Shown here: positions 52,576 through 62,488 of the stretch, piece after piece
Layout: each line of letters opens with the position of its first letter
Numbering within the stretch: the first letter of the stretch is position 1
Origin: Burkholderia pseudomultivorans
GTDB lineage: Bacteria; Pseudomonadota; Gammaproteobacteria; Burkholderiales; Burkholderiaceae
Length of the DNA stretch: 64,000 nt
Direction of reading: 5' to 3'
Assembly (NCBI RefSeq): GCF_001718415.1
Contig: NZ_CP013377.1
Location: 744,001 to 808,000 of the forward strand
Translations under genes and position numbers: made by a program
Notes under the pieces: model-generated
Databases searched by the model: none
What the model was told of the DNA's origin: nothing
The model's input: the letters and a program-made list of their open reading frames with translations, nothing else

Positions 52576-54030
52576 ATGACCTCCGTCGACACTACCCCCG
52601 TCCTCGACCATGACAAGCTCGTTACCTTCGTCGAGCGCAAGTGGAACGATGAAATCCTCCACGCCCTGACCGACTACATCGCGATTCCCGCGAAGAGCCC
52701 CGCATTCGACCCCGACTGGGCGAAGCGCGGCTATCTCGAACGCGTCGTCACCGATGCCGCGCAGTGGGCCGAGCGCCAGCCCGTGAAGGGGCTGAAGCTG
52801 GAGGTCGTGCGCCTGCCGGGCCGCACGCCGGTGATCTTCTTCGAGACGCCCGCGACGCGTTCGGGCAGCACCGATACGATCCTGCTGTACGGCCACCTCG
52901 ACAAGCAGCCCGAATTCGACGGCTGGCGCGCGGATCTCGGCCCGTGGACGCCGAAGTTCGAGAACGGCAAGCTGTACGGCCGCGGCGGCGCGGACGACGG
53001 CTATGCGATCTACGCGAGCCTCGCCGCGCTCGGCGCGCTCGACGAGCAAGGCGTCGAGCGGCCGCGCTGCGTCGGCCTGATCGAGACCTGCGAGGAATCG
53101 GGCAGCTACGACCTGCTGCCGTACGTCGACGCGCTGCGCGACCGGCTCGGCCAGGTGTCGCTCGTCGTCTGCCTCGATTCGGGCGCCGGCAACTACGACC
53201 AGATGTGGCTGACGACGTCGCTGCGCGGCCTCGTGTCGGGCGACCTGCAGGTCGAGGTGCTTGAAGAGGGCATCCACTCGGGCGTGTACGGCGGCATCGC
53301 GCCGTCGAGCTTCCGCGTGATGCGCCAGCTGTTCGAGCGGCTCGAGGATGCAGGGAGCGGCAACCTGCTGCCGGCCGCGTTCCACTGCGAGATTCCCGAC
53401 AGCCGCGTGCGCGAGGCCGATGCGGCTGCCGCGATCCTCGGCGATACGGTGTGGAAGGGGCTGCCGTGGGCCTGCGGCGCGGACGGCAAGCCGGTGCTGC
53501 CGACCACGACCGATCCGCGCGAGGCGCTGCTGAACTCGACGTGGCGGCCGTCGCTGTCGGTGACGGGCGCGGCCGGCCTGCCGGCGCTTGCCGACGCGGG
53601 CAACGTGCTGCGTCCGCGCACCGCGTTCAAGCTGTCGCTGCGCCTGCCGCCGCTCGTCGATGCCGCGCAGGCCGTGCAGCAGCTGAAGGAACTGCTCGAA
53701 CTCGATCCGCCGTACAACGCGAAGGTCACGTTCAAGCCGGATGCGGGCGCCGCGACCGGCTGGAGCGCGCCCGATCTCGCGCCGTGGCTCGCGTCGTCGC
53801 TCGATGCCGCGTCGCGTCGCCACTTCGGCGCGGACTGCGCATATATGGGCCTCGGCGGCACGATTCCGCTGATGAACGTGCTGCAGGAAGGATTCCCGGC
53901 CGCGCAGTTCATGGTGTGCGGCGTGCTCGGGCCGAAGTCGAACGCGCATGGCCCGAACGAGTTCCTGCATGTGCCTTACGCGAAGAAACTGACCGCGGCG
54001 GTCGCGGACGTGATCGCCTCCGCACGCTGA
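52576..54030 (+). CDS. M20-family metallopeptidase
   Basis: 484 aa. Metal-site motifs: LLYGHLDKQPE (His and Asp), GRGGADDGYA, ETCEESGS (catalytic Glu) and, near the end, HGPNEFLHVPY. A dimerisation domain sits between. It is of the M20 dipeptidase/carboxypeptidase type that removes one residue from small peptides or acylated amino acids. ATG 52576 was taken as the first Met of the conserved protein. The next gene starts 73 bp later and may be coexpressed. Confidence 0.9.
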   Translation: MTSVDTTPVLDHDKLVTFVERKWNDEILHALTDYIAIPAKSPAFDPDWAKRGYLERVVTDAAQWAERQPVKGLKLEVVRLPGRTPVIFFETPATRSGSTDTILLYGHLDKQPEFDGWRADLGPWTPKFENGKLYGRGGADDGYAIYASLAALGALDEQGVERPRCVGLIETCEESGSYDLLPYVDALRDRLGQVSLVVCLDSGAGNYDQMWLTTSLRGLVSGDLQVEVLEEGIHSGVYGGIAPSSFRVMRQLFERLEDAGSGNLLPAAFHCEIPDSRVREADAAAAILGDTVWKGLPWACGADGKPVLPTTTDPREALLNSTWRPSLSVTGAAGLPALADAGNVLRPRTAFKLSLRLPPLVDAAQAVQQLKELLELDPPYNAKVTFKPDAGAATGWSAPDLAPWLASSLDAASRRHFGADCAYMGLGGTIPLMNVLQEGFPAAQFMVCGVLGPKSNAHGPNEFLHVPYAKKLTAAVADVIASAR

Positions 54031-54103
54031 CGTCACGGCGGCCCGCTCGCCCGGGCCGCCGCCCATTCGATTCGATCCGCTTCGACCAGGAGGAGACCTG
54101 CCG

Positions 54104-55213
54104 ATGACCGCGCCGACGACACCCGATACCGATCCGCTGCGCATGCGCGCCGAACCGTTGCATGCCTTCGTCGCGGCGCTGTGGGAACGGGCCGGCAGCA
54201 GTGCGCGCGAGGCGCGGCTCGTCGCCGATCATCTGGTCGGCGCGAACCTCGCCGGGCACGATTCGCACGGCGTCGGCATGATCCCGAACTACGTCGCGTC
54301 GTGGCGCGAAGGGCAGTTGCATTTGAACCGGCATGCGTCGATCGTGCGCGACGGCGGCGCGGTGCTGACCATCGACGGCGGGCGCGGCTTCGGCCAGGTG
54401 ATCGCCTTCGAGGCGATGGTCGAGGGGATCGAGCGCGCGCGGCGGATGGGCATCTGCGCGATCGGCCTGCGCGACGTGCATCACCTCGGCCGCATCGGGC
54501 ACTGGGCCGAGCAGTGCGCGCAGGCCGGGCTCGTGTCGTTCCATTTCGTCAACGTGCCGGGCGACCTGCTGGTCGCGCCGCTGCATGGCACCGATCCGCG
54601 GTTCGGCACCAATCCGTTTTGCGCCGCGTACCCGCGTGCGGGCCGGCCGCCGCTGCTGCTCGATTTCGCGACCAGTGCGATCGCATACGGCAAGACGCGC
54701 GTCGCGTACAACCAGGGCCGGCGCGTGCCGGCCGGCTCGCTGATCGACCATCGCGGCCAGCCGACCGACGATCCGGCCGTGATGCACGAGAAGCCGTTCG
54801 GCGCGCTGCTGCCGTTCGGGCTGCACAAGGGTTACGCGCTTGCGGCGATGTGCGAGATCTTCGGCGGCGCGCTCGTCGGCGGGCATACGACCTATGGCGA
54901 CACGCTGCAGAAGACGAGTGCGATCGTCAACGGGATGCTGTCGGTGCTGATCGATCCGAACGCGTTCGATGCGGCCGATGCGCAGCGCGAAGCCGATGCG
55001 TTCGTCGCATGGGCGAAGGCGTCGCCGCAGGCGGGCGAGGCGCCGGTACAGATGCCCGGCGAGCCGGAAGAGGCCAGCCGAGCCGCACGCGGTGCGAACG
55101 GCATTCCGGTCGATCGCGCGACGTGGCGGCAGATTCGCGACAGCGCGGCGGCCGTCGGCTTCGACGCCGCCGAACTCGATGCGTGGACGCGGCGCTGCAC
55201 GGAGCCGGCATGA
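54104..55213 (+). CDS. Malate/L-lactate (Ldh2) family dehydrogenase
   Basis: 369 aa. It carries the family blocks ANLAGHDSHGVGMIPNYV, LTIDGGRGFGQVIAFEAM, RDVHHLGRIGHWAEQC and GTDPRFGTNPFCAAYPRAG. The members reduce 2-oxo acids with NAD(P)H without a classical Rossmann fold. AGGAGG precedes ATG 54104. The adjacent M20 peptidase suggests a role in amino-acid or dipeptide breakdown, but the substrate is not identified. Confidence 0.9.
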   Translation: MTAPTTPDTDPLRMRAEPLHAFVAALWERAGSSAREARLVADHLVGANLAGHDSHGVGMIPNYVASWREGQLHLNRHASIVRDGGAVLTIDGGRGFGQVIAFEAMVEGIERARRMGICAIGLRDVHHLGRIGHWAEQCAQAGLVSFHFVNVPGDLLVAPLHGTDPRFGTNPFCAAYPRAGRPPLLLDFATSAIAYGKTRVAYNQGRRVPAGSLIDHRGQPTDDPAVMHEKPFGALLPFGLHKGYALAAMCEIFGGALVGGHTTYGDTLQKTSAIVNGMLSVLIDPNAFDAADAQREADAFVAWAKASPQAGEAPVQMPGEPEEASRAARGANGIPVDRATWRQIRDSAAAVGFDAAELDAWTRRCTEPA

Positions 55214-55665
55214 GCTGGCAAGCGGAGAAGGCGCACGGCGAGGAGATCGCGTATCGGCTTGCGCCGCTCGGCAAGGTCGAGGTCGCGCGCTTCTTCAGCG
55301 GCGCGGCGATGCGGCTCGACGGCGTGATGTTCGGCTTCATGTCGCGCGGCTCGCTGTTCCTGCGCGTCGACGACGTGAACCGGCCGGCGTTCGTGGCGGC
55401 CGGGATGGGGCCGTTCTCGTACGAGCGGCCGACGCGGACCGTCGCGCTCGAGGGCTACTACGAAACGCCGGCCGACGTGCTCGAGGATGCGGGCGCGCTG
55501 TTCGACTGGTGTCGCGGCGCGTATCGCGCGGCGCTGCTGGCCGGCGTGCCGAAACGCAAGGCGAAGGCGGTGGTGAAGCCGGCGTCGAAACCGGCGTCGA
55601 AGCGGACAGCGAAACCGGCTGCAAAACCGGCAGCGAAATCGCCGTCGAAGCGCAACAAGATTTAG
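55210..55665 (+). CDS. TfoX N-terminal-domain protein with lysine-rich tail
   Basis: 151 aa. The N-terminal domain (LGKVEVARFFSGAAMRLDGVMFGFMSRGSLFLRVDD, GPFSYERPTRTVALEGYYETP) is TfoX-N. The last ~40 residues are a run of K/A/P/S repeats (KPASKPASK, KPAAKPAAK), like the basic tails of bacterial histone-like proteins. The start ATGA overlaps the dehydrogenase stop by 4 bp, so translation is coupled. A DNA-binding or competence-related role is possible but unproven. Confidence 0.85.
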   Translation: MSWQAEKAHGEEIAYRLAPLGKVEVARFFSGAAMRLDGVMFGFMSRGSLFLRVDDVNRPAFVAAGMGPFSYERPTRTVALEGYYETPADVLEDAGALFDWCRGAYRAALLAGVPKRKAKAVVKPASKPASKRTAKPAAKPAAKSPSKRNKI

Positions 55666-55942
55666 CGCCGCGCGCGTGAAGCGAAGGCTGCGCGAGTTCC
55701 GCTCCATCGCTATTTCCGGTATACGAACCGCCGACGTTTCGGAGGACGCATCACGATCACGGTTTGCCGCAGCGCAGGACCGGGATGCGCGGGCTTCACA
55801 ATGACGTTCGCCGCGTTTATGATCGGCGCGGTCGCGTCCGTGCCCGGCGCGATCGCGCCGGCGGCGTCGCCGGCACCGCGAACGGCGCGCAGAATGCCGC
55901 GCGGGCTGCATTCCCCACCTTCATTCCAGACGGAGACAGCCG

Positions 55943-56521
55943 ATGCTCGTCCTGATTCTCGGTTTAGCGATCTTTCTCGGTGTGCACTCGGTCCGGATCG
56001 TCGCGGACGGCTGGCGGTCCGCGACGATCGCGCGGATCGGCGAGAAGGGCTGGAAGGCCGGCTATTCGATCGCATCGATCATCGGGTTCGTGCTGATCGT
56101 GCGCGGCTACGGGATCGCGCGCGAGAACGCGACGCTGCTGTGGGTGTCGCCGGTCGGCGTGCGCCACCTGACGGGCATGCTGACCGCGATCGCCTTCGTG
56201 CTGATCGCCGCGTCCTACGTGCCGCGCAACCGCATCAAGACGCTCGTTGGCCACCCGATGGTGGCCGGCGTGATGGTCTGGGCGATCGCGCACCTGCTCG
56301 CCAACGGCACGCTGCATGCGGTCGTGCTGTTCGGCGCGTTCTTCGTATGGTCGCTCGTCGATTTCATCGTGTCGCGTGCGCGCGATCGGCGTGACGGCGT
56401 CCGCTATCCGGCCGGCGGACTGCGCGGCGACGTCGTCGCGGTCGTCGGCGGAGTCGTCGTGTGGGCCGTGTTCGCGCTGTTCCTGCACGGCTGGTTGATC
56501 GGCGTGCGGCCGTTCGGTTGA
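55943..56521 (+). CDS. nnrU: NnrU-family membrane protein
   Basis: 192 aa with five or six membrane segments. It has the NnrU features LAIFLGVHSVRIVADGWR, HPMVAGVMVWAIAHLLANG and SLVDFIVSRARD. NnrU is associated with nitrite/nitric-oxide reduction in some bacteria, but no denitrification gene is near. The role here is open. Confidence 0.9.
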   Translation: MLVLILGLAIFLGVHSVRIVADGWRSATIARIGEKGWKAGYSIASIIGFVLIVRGYGIARENATLLWVSPVGVRHLTGMLTAIAFVLIAASYVPRNRIKTLVGHPMVAGVMVWAIAHLLANGTLHAVVLFGAFFVWSLVDFIVSRARDRRDGVRYPAGGLRGDVVAVVGGVVVWAVFALFLHGWLIGVRPFG

Positions 56522-56572
56522 GCGGACGGCCGACGGGCGAACGGCTGGCGACGGCGCACCGCCCGCCGTCTG

Positions 56573-57952
56573 TCAGCGCGGATTCGCGCCGGACGTCTCG
56601 CCGAGCGATGCCGGTTTGCGGCGCAGGAAATACGACGCGACGATCGCAAGCGCCGTCAGTACGGTGAACCAGAACTGGAACTGCGAATCCGGATTGAACG
56701 CCTGCGAAGCCAGCACCGCGACCAGCGCCAGCAGCGCGATCCAGTTCGACACCGGATAGAACCAGGCGCGGAATGCCGACGGATCGTGCGGAACGTGCTT
56801 CGTCTGCCGGCGCATCGCGAAGTGCGCGACGATGATGAAGATCCACACGATCATCACGAATGCGCCGCTGCTTTTCGCGAGCATCAGGAACAGGTCGCCG
56901 CCGCTGACGAAGTGAACGCCGAGGATCGACACGCAGATCGCGAGGCACAGCGCCAGCGCGTTGATCGGTACGCCTTTCGCGTTGGTGCGGCCGAACAGTG
57001 CGGGCGCATGGCCGCGCTGGCTCAGCGAGAACAGCATGCGCGAGTTCGAGAACAGGAACGAGTTCATCACCGACATGAACGACACGAACAGCACGATCTT
57101 CATCGCGACCGCCGCGCCGCTGAAGCCGGCCATGCTGAACAGCGACACGTAGGGCGATTTCAGGTTGGCCTTGTCGGTCCACGGCATGCATAGAATCAGG
57201 ATCGACACCGAGCCGACGTAGAACACCATCACGCGCACGATCACGCTCTTGATCGCCTTGATCACGTTCTTTGCCGGGTTCTCCGATTCGCCGGCCGCGA
57301 CGGCCGCGATCTCGCTGCCGCCCAGCGAGAAGATCACGACCATGATCCCGGCGAGCACCGGCGTGACGCCGTTCGGCATGAAGCCGCCGTGGTTCGTCAG
57401 GTTCACGAGGCCCGGTGCGGGAATGCGCGGCTGGAAGCCGAGCAGGATCGATACGCCGAGCGCCATGAACACGACGATCGTCGCAACCTTCGCGAACGAC
57501 AGCCAGTATTCCGCCTCGCCGAACGAACGGACCGAGTATGCGTTGCTCGCGATCAGCGTGACGAGCATGAACAGCGCGCCGCCCCAGATCGGCAGCCACG
57601 GCAGGAAGTCGTGGAGGATTGCGCCGAGCAGGATCGCTTCCACCGTGATCGTCATCATCGACTTGAACCAGTACAGCCAGCCGACCGCATAGCCGGCCCA
57701 TTCGCCGAGATACGCGCTCGCATAGGTGGAGAACGAACCGCTGTCGGGGTTGCGCGACGCCATTTCGCCGAGCATGAACATCACCAGCGTCACGATGATG
57801 CCGCCGAACAGATAGGACAGGATCGCCGCGGGCCCGGCCGTCGCGATGATCGAGCCGGAGCCGACGAACAGGCCTGCGCCGATCACGCCGCCCAGCGCGA
57901 TCATCGTGATATGCCGTTGCTTGAGGCTTTGCCTCAATGAGTTGTCCTGCAT
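56573..57952 (-). CDS. APC-family amino-acid permease (GabP/aromatic-type)
   Basis: 459 aa with twelve membrane segments. The start region QSLKQRHITMIALGGVIGAGLFVGSG is the classic amino-acid permease first helix. GEMASRNPDSGSFSTYAS and SLGGSEIAAVAAGESENP are conserved AAT-family sites. GAGG is upstream of ATG 57952. It imports an amino acid by proton symport; within the family it most resembles GABA/proline-type permeases. No partner gene is nearby. Confidence 0.88.
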   Translation of the reverse strand: MQDNSLRQSLKQRHITMIALGGVIGAGLFVGSGSIIATAGPAAILSYLFGGIIVTLVMFMLGEMASRNPDSGSFSTYASAYLGEWAGYAVGWLYWFKSMMTITVEAILLGAILHDFLPWLPIWGGALFMLVTLIASNAYSVRSFGEAEYWLSFAKVATIVVFMALGVSILLGFQPRIPAPGLVNLTNHGGFMPNGVTPVLAGIMVVIFSLGGSEIAAVAAGESENPAKNVIKAIKSVIVRVMVFYVGSVSILILCMPWTDKANLKSPYVSLFSMAGFSGAAVAMKIVLFVSFMSVMNSFLFSNSRMLFSLSQRGHAPALFGRTNAKGVPINALALCLAICVSILGVHFVSGGDLFLMLAKSSGAFVMIVWIFIIVAHFAMRRQTKHVPHDPSAFRAWFYPVSNWIALLALVAVLASQAFNPDSQFQFWFTVLTALAIVASYFLRRKPASLGETSGANPR

Positions 57953-58228
57953 CTCCTGCCTCTGATTATTGTCGGTTGGAAAGGGATCGGGCGGGCGCGA
58001 TGGCGGATCTTTCGCCGTCGCGGCGGGGCGCCGATGTCGGGGTGCGTGTGGTGCAGCGAACGCGGCCGGCGCCGGCCGGGCTTCGTCGATCCTTGCCGCG
58101 TGGGCCACGACGAAAGCCGCCCCGCATTGTGCGGTGCACGGGCGGGCGGCGGCAAACGAGATATCCGAAAGACGTCTTGCGGTTTGCTCATCAATTGCCG
58201 GCGTGTCGCGGCCGGCTGCGCGCCTGCA

Positions 58229-58966
58229 TCAGATCGGCCGGACAAACAACCCGACCGTCAGCGCGACGCCGATGCAGACGATGCCGATCCGCAGCACGCG
58301 TTCGTTGACGCGGTGCAGCGCCCACGTGCCGAGCAGCCCGCCGGCGATCGCGCCGCCGCCGAGCGCGAGCGCCGCGCCCCAGTGCAGATGCGGCGACGTG
58401 ACGAACAGCACGACGGCCGACGCATTCATCACGCCCGCCAGCGCATTTTTCGTCGACATCGCGTGACGCGGCGACAGGCCTGCCATCGTCAGTGCGGCCA
58501 TCATCAGGAAGCCGATCCCGCCGCCGAAGTAGCCGCCATAGATCGCGATCAGGAACTGCGAGATCGCGGCGGGGACGGGGCCGAGATGCGTGGCGGCGTC
58601 GCCCGGCTTGCGAAAGAAGCTGCCCCACGCGAATACGATCGTCGCGAACAGCACGAGCCACGGCACCAGCCGCGAGAAAATCGACGACGGGGTTTTCAGC
58701 AGCAGCAGGCCGCCGAGCGCGCCGCCGACGACGCTGATCGCGAACAGCGCGCGAAACGACAGCCGGCCCGCGCCGCGCACCATATGGCGGCTTGCCCAGC
58801 CGGTCGTGACCTGTGCCGGGAACAGCGCGACGGTGGACGTGATGTTTGCCGAGAGCGGCGACATGCCGGACACGATCAGCGCAGGCAGCGTGACGAACGA
58901 GCCGCCGCCCGCGAGGGTGTTCTGCAGGCCGGCCCAGAGACCGGCGACGATGACGAGGGCGAGCAT
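58229..58966 (-). CDS. TauE/SafE (TSUP)-family exporter
   Basis: 245 aa, about eight membrane segments. The two family repeats are recognisable: LQNTLAGGGSFVTLPALIVSGMSPLSANITSTVALF and YGGYFGGGIGFLMMAALTMAGLSPRHAMSTKNALAGVMNASA. ATG 58966 begins the first helix; the ribosome site is weak. Members export sulfur-containing or organic anions; the substrate is not indicated by the context. Confidence 0.88.
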   Translation of the reverse strand: MLALVIVAGLWAGLQNTLAGGGSFVTLPALIVSGMSPLSANITSTVALFPAQVTTGWASRHMVRGAGRLSFRALFAISVVGGALGGLLLLKTPSSIFSRLVPWLVLFATIVFAWGSFFRKPGDAATHLGPVPAAISQFLIAIYGGYFGGGIGFLMMAALTMAGLSPRHAMSTKNALAGVMNASAVVLFVTSPHLHWGAALALGGGAIAGGLLGTWALHRVNERVLRIGIVCIGVALTVGLFVRPI

Positions 58967-59547
58967 GGGTGCGAAGGCGGCAAGGTGGCTGGGCTCGCAT
59001 GCCGGAAGCGGGCAGGCGCGACGGACGCATCGCACGATGGTAATGCAGGATCGGTGTCGTGCGGCGGGGCTGCGATGGCGGCGTTTTCCCTGCCTGGGCA
59101 GCGGGAGATCCGCAACTGCAGTGGCCTCGCTGCGCGATGCGCCGAAACTGTCGACGCGCAGTCTTGCGACATCGCGCGGCCGCTGTCGTTTACGTATGAT
59201 GCAGACGAAACGGACTGTCTGATGCGCGGCGGGGAAAATCCGCAGCCGCGCTCGGAAATGCAGTCGCCGTCGATCGGTTCGATTCCGGCCATGCAATGCC
59301 GGCGCCGTCGGAATCGGGCCGCCTTTACGGGGGATACGCGTGTGCGCCGGCGGGTGAATGGGCGAACGGGCATCGATCGCGGTCATGCGGCGATGCAGCG
59401 TTGCCCTTGCCTGCCGTTTCGGCGGCGCAAACGAATTTCGCAGTCCACATCGTACGGCGGCGGGGCCGTTCGCCGACGACCACCCTTGCGTGAACGGTTC
59501 GCGGCTGCCGCCGGCCGTCGCGGGCGAGTGCGAGAGAGAGAAAAATC
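58967..59547. other. Gene-free interval, 581 bp
   Basis: Divergent upstream regions of the TSUP exporter and the beta-helix protein. Several long open frames exist but none has a plausible protein composition. GAGAGAGA just before 59548 is the ribosome region of the beta-helix gene. Confidence 0.5.
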
Positions 59548-60828
59548 ATGAAGAAATCGTTTCATGCGATCGGCTTGAGTGCGGCTGTCTTCCTGACCTG
59601 CGCGACCTGCTTCATCGCATCGCCGGCGGTCGCCATCACGCCGACGGGCGCGTCGGGCACGGCGCCGGTGCAGCCGGTCGTCACCGTCCGGCCGACGGCG
59701 AACGGCGGCGATCAGGCCGATGCGCTGCAGGCCGCATTCGATGCATTGCAGCCCGGCCAGCATCTGGTGATTGCACCGGGACGCTATCTCGTCAGCCGCT
59801 CGCTGCTGGTCTCGAAACCGGACGTCGTGATCTCGGGCTACGGCGCGACGCTGGTCGCGACGACGCCGGACGACCAGGCACTGGTGATGCAGGGCAGCGG
59901 CGCCACGCTCGTCGGCGTCACGCTGCTCGGCACGGGCAGCACGCGTCTGTCGGCGCTCCGGGCGTGGAAGGTGGCGGTGAGCGGCACGAACATGCAGGTG
60001 CTGGACGTCACGATCCACGGCGGCGCCAGTGCCGGGATCGTCGTGCTCGATGCCAGCAAGGTCGCGATCGTCGGCAATCACGTCGAGGCCACGCTGTCCG
60101 ACGGCATCCACATGACGCTGGGCTCGACCGACGTGCTCGTACAGGGCAACACGGTGAAGGGCACCGGCGACGACCTGATCTCCGTCGTCAGCTATCAAGG
60201 CGACGGCCGCCTCAGCGGCAACGTGCTGATCGACAGGAATTCGGTATCGGGCAATTACTGGGGACGCGGCATTTCGGTGGTCGGCGGGCGCGCCGTAACG
60301 ATCTCGAACAACGACGTCGCCGGCGTGCAGAAGGCGGCAGGCATCCTGGTCGCGCAGGAAGACAGCTGGCACACGTATGGCGCGTCGGACGTGCGGATCG
60401 AGAACAATGTCGTCAGCGCGATCCAGGACGGCACGAACGCGAACAACGGCCTGCAGACTACGCAGCAGGGCGCGATCGAGCTCGATACGTGGTCGGGGGC
60501 GGTATCGCACGTCGTCGTCAGGGGCAACCGCGTATCGGGTTCGGGCCATGCCGGCTTCCGGGCGATCGGCAACGTCTGCCATTTCTCGGTCGCCGACAAT
60601 ACCTTCGCGTCGATCGCGGGCGTGCCGGTGTCGCTGATCACGAACGGTTGCTCGCCCGCCGGCATGGTCGTGTCCGGCAATTCGGTGGACGGCGTCGCGC
60701 TGGCTTCGCCGGTTGGCGCGACGACTTCGGGCGCGATTCCGGCGGGCGGCGCGGTGACGGCGTCGCTGCCGACGGTGCGGCGGAATCTGATTCAGATGAA
60801 GGCTGTGTCCACGTCGACGCGGAAGTGA
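59548..60828 (+). CDS. Secreted right-handed parallel beta-helix protein
   Basis: 426 aa. A signal peptide of about 29 residues ends AVA-I. The mature protein is a succession of beta-helix coils with recurring N/G turns (MQVLDVTIHGGASAGIVVLD, VAIVGNHVEATLSDGIHM, VLVQGNTVKGTGDDLISV, AVTISNNDVAGVQKAAGI, HVVVRGNRVSGSGHAGFR). Two-cysteine spacing near the end suggests one disulfide. The fold is that of polysaccharide lyases and epimerases or surface adhesins; no catalytic set was identified. Confidence 0.85.
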   Translation: MKKSFHAIGLSAAVFLTCATCFIASPAVAITPTGASGTAPVQPVVTVRPTANGGDQADALQAAFDALQPGQHLVIAPGRYLVSRSLLVSKPDVVISGYGATLVATTPDDQALVMQGSGATLVGVTLLGTGSTRLSALRAWKVAVSGTNMQVLDVTIHGGASAGIVVLDASKVAIVGNHVEATLSDGIHMTLGSTDVLVQGNTVKGTGDDLISVVSYQGDGRLSGNVLIDRNSVSGNYWGRGISVVGGRAVTISNNDVAGVQKAAGILVAQEDSWHTYGASDVRIENNVVSAIQDGTNANNGLQTTQQGAIELDTWSGAVSHVVVRGNRVSGSGHAGFRAIGNVCHFSVADNTFASIAGVPVSLITNGCSPAGMVVSGNSVDGVALASPVGATTSGAIPAGGAVTASLPTVRRNLIQMKAVSTSTRK

Positions 60829-60871
60829 CGATGCGGCGTGCCTCGCTCCGGGGCGCGCCGCATGCGCGCTG

Positions 60872-61438
60872 TTACGCGTCCGGGTGCGTCGTCGATCCGG
60901 ATGGTTCGGTGTCCGGATAGACGACCGTGCCGTCGGGACGGATCGTCGCGCCCGTCGTGAGGCGGGCCGGCTCCACGCGATTGCCGCCCATGATGTGCAG
61001 CACCGTTTCGCCGCGCGCGATCAGGTAGTCGGTGACGATGCGCCGGTGACAGCGCCACCATACGGCTTCCGAGCACATGATCGCGCAGCGTTGCCGGTGC
61101 CCCTGCGCAATCAGTTCGTCGAGGCCGGCGCGAAATGCCGGCGACAGCGCATAGTCCGCGTAACGGTGAAAGCTGCGGTTGGTCCAGAAGCCGTTGACGT
61201 CGTCGGGCACGTCGTGCGACTTGCCGCGCAGGCCGCCGAGCGCAGCCACATGTTCGTACGCGATATCGACCGCGGCCAGCGCATCGGGCAGCGTCGCTTC
61301 GTTAAACTGCGGATTGGTGCGCGAGCGCGTCATCTTGTGGATATCGACGAGCAACGCGATGTCGACCGCTTCGAGCATCGCGATGAACTCGTCGAGCGAG
61401 TGGCTGGAGTGGCCGATCGTGTAGAACGGGAGCGTCAT
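60872..61438 (-). CDS. DUF488-family protein
   Basis: 188 aa. TIGHSSHSLDEFIAMLEAVDIALLVDIHKM, ALGGLRGK, and the Cys-containing AIMCSEAVWWRCHRRIV are hallmark DUF488 blocks. The conserved cysteines may be a metal or redox site. The start overlaps the end of the DUF2945 gene by 4 bp. Function unknown. Confidence 0.9.
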   Translation of the reverse strand: MTLPFYTIGHSSHSLDEFIAMLEAVDIALLVDIHKMTRSRTNPQFNEATLPDALAAVDIAYEHVAALGGLRGKSHDVPDDVNGFWTNRSFHRYADYALSPAFRAGLDELIAQGHRQRCAIMCSEAVWWRCHRRIVTDYLIARGETVLHIMGGNRVEPARLTTGATIRPDGTVVYPDTEPSGSTTHPDA

Positions 61439-61662
61439 GCGTCGTCTTCGTCGGCAATGCGTTCGAGCACGCGGCCGCGATGGGCGGCGACGTGATCGGT
61501 CCGGTCGCTCTTGATTTCGTACTGGGGATCGTCCGGCGACGCGCGATGGCGATGGCCCTTGTAGTCGAAATCCTGCGTATGGATCGCGATGATCGTGCCG
61601 GTGACGTAGCCGGCCTCCGAATTCCACCGGACGTAGTCGCCCAGCCTGAAGGGTTGCGTCAT
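61435..61662 (-). CDS. DUF2945 (HVA1-type) small protein
   Basis: 75 aa. FRLGDYVRWNSEAGYVTGTIIAIHTQDFDYKGHRHRASPDDPQYEIKSDRTDHVA follows the hypervirulence-associated/DUF2945 barrel. GGAGGA stands 9 bp before ATG 61662. It is coupled to the DUF488 gene. Function unknown. Confidence 0.9.
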   Translation of the reverse strand: MTQPFRLGDYVRWNSEAGYVTGTIIAIHTQDFDYKGHRHRASPDDPQYEIKSDRTDHVAAHRGRVLERIADEDDA

Positions 61663-61820
61663 GCCGTGGGTCCTCCGCGGTGTTCGCCGGTTTTCGCGGG
61701 GTGCAGCGTCGATGTCGTGATGGTAGTGCACGCCGAGGTTCATTATCGTCCCCGCGCGGGGGCGGATAAAGGGGGGCGGCGGAGTGGACGAGGGGGATGC
61801 CTCAAGCCGGGAGGCCGACG

Positions 61821-61834
61821 AACTAAAGTTGCGC
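61821..61834 (+). repeat. AACTAAAGTTGCGC, candidate TnsB-binding repeat 1
   Basis: The dyad AACT-AA-AGTT is followed by GCGC, as in repeat 2. It is the copy closest to the GC-content boundary. Confidence 0.5.
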
Positions 61835-61952
61835 TCTTTTCGAATGCTGAGGAAGGCATGTGTATCAAGCGTCGCCGGTGCTACTTGATTACTGAGAGTG
61901 CATGTTTACTGCCAAAATTTCGGAACAAAAGATTGGACAAAGTTGATGCGTG

Positions 61953-61966
61953 AACTAGAGTTGCGC
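61953..61966 (+). repeat. AACTAGAGTTGCGC, candidate TnsB-binding repeat 2
   Basis: Same 14-bp repeat with one base changed, 132 bp from repeat 1. Confidence 0.5.
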
Positions 61967-62488
61967 GATTTCTGCCGCGCGGACGAATGTGTTTGGGTGG
62001 GAACTGGCTTGTCTTGTATGAGGACATGTATCGGAGGAGGGCACCGGCAACTGCATTCAAATTCGTTATATGGTTTCTTGGCATCCCGGTTCGGAACATC
62101 TGATGTGTTTGACTAGTGGGTGCAGCATCCTGCGACGAAACGAGTTAGTCAGGGCCACCTAACGACGAAATATTGGTCTAGTTGGCCGTTGCGGCGCGAC
62201 CGGCGTTATCGACTTGCAGGGAGCCGCGGACGATATCGATGCCGCTGAGGCTGTACGGACTATGCATCCCCGGCACGACATGTCGATTTCCTTTGACATG
62301 GCACCAGTTCGTAAGCTTGCCTGGTCCGATAACGAAATTTCGCCTTCCTGAAGTTGATGCGTTCGCCGCATCACTTGGGCCCCAGGAGGCGAGTTCGTGG
62401 CAACTGCAGACCGCATTAATGCGAGTCACTCACTGAGCGGACTTTACACCGACGTTGTAGAACGAGAGGATGAATAAGGCCGTGGTGT

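Noticed and set aside
58034..59551. Long + strand frame over the TSUP exporter and gap
   Set aside because: Shadow of the minus-strand gene; the part in the gap has no recognisable domain.
61898..62436. Small genes at 61898-62116 and 62178-62436 in the low-GC region
   Set aside because: No ribosome site, overlapping frames on both strands and no protein-like pattern.
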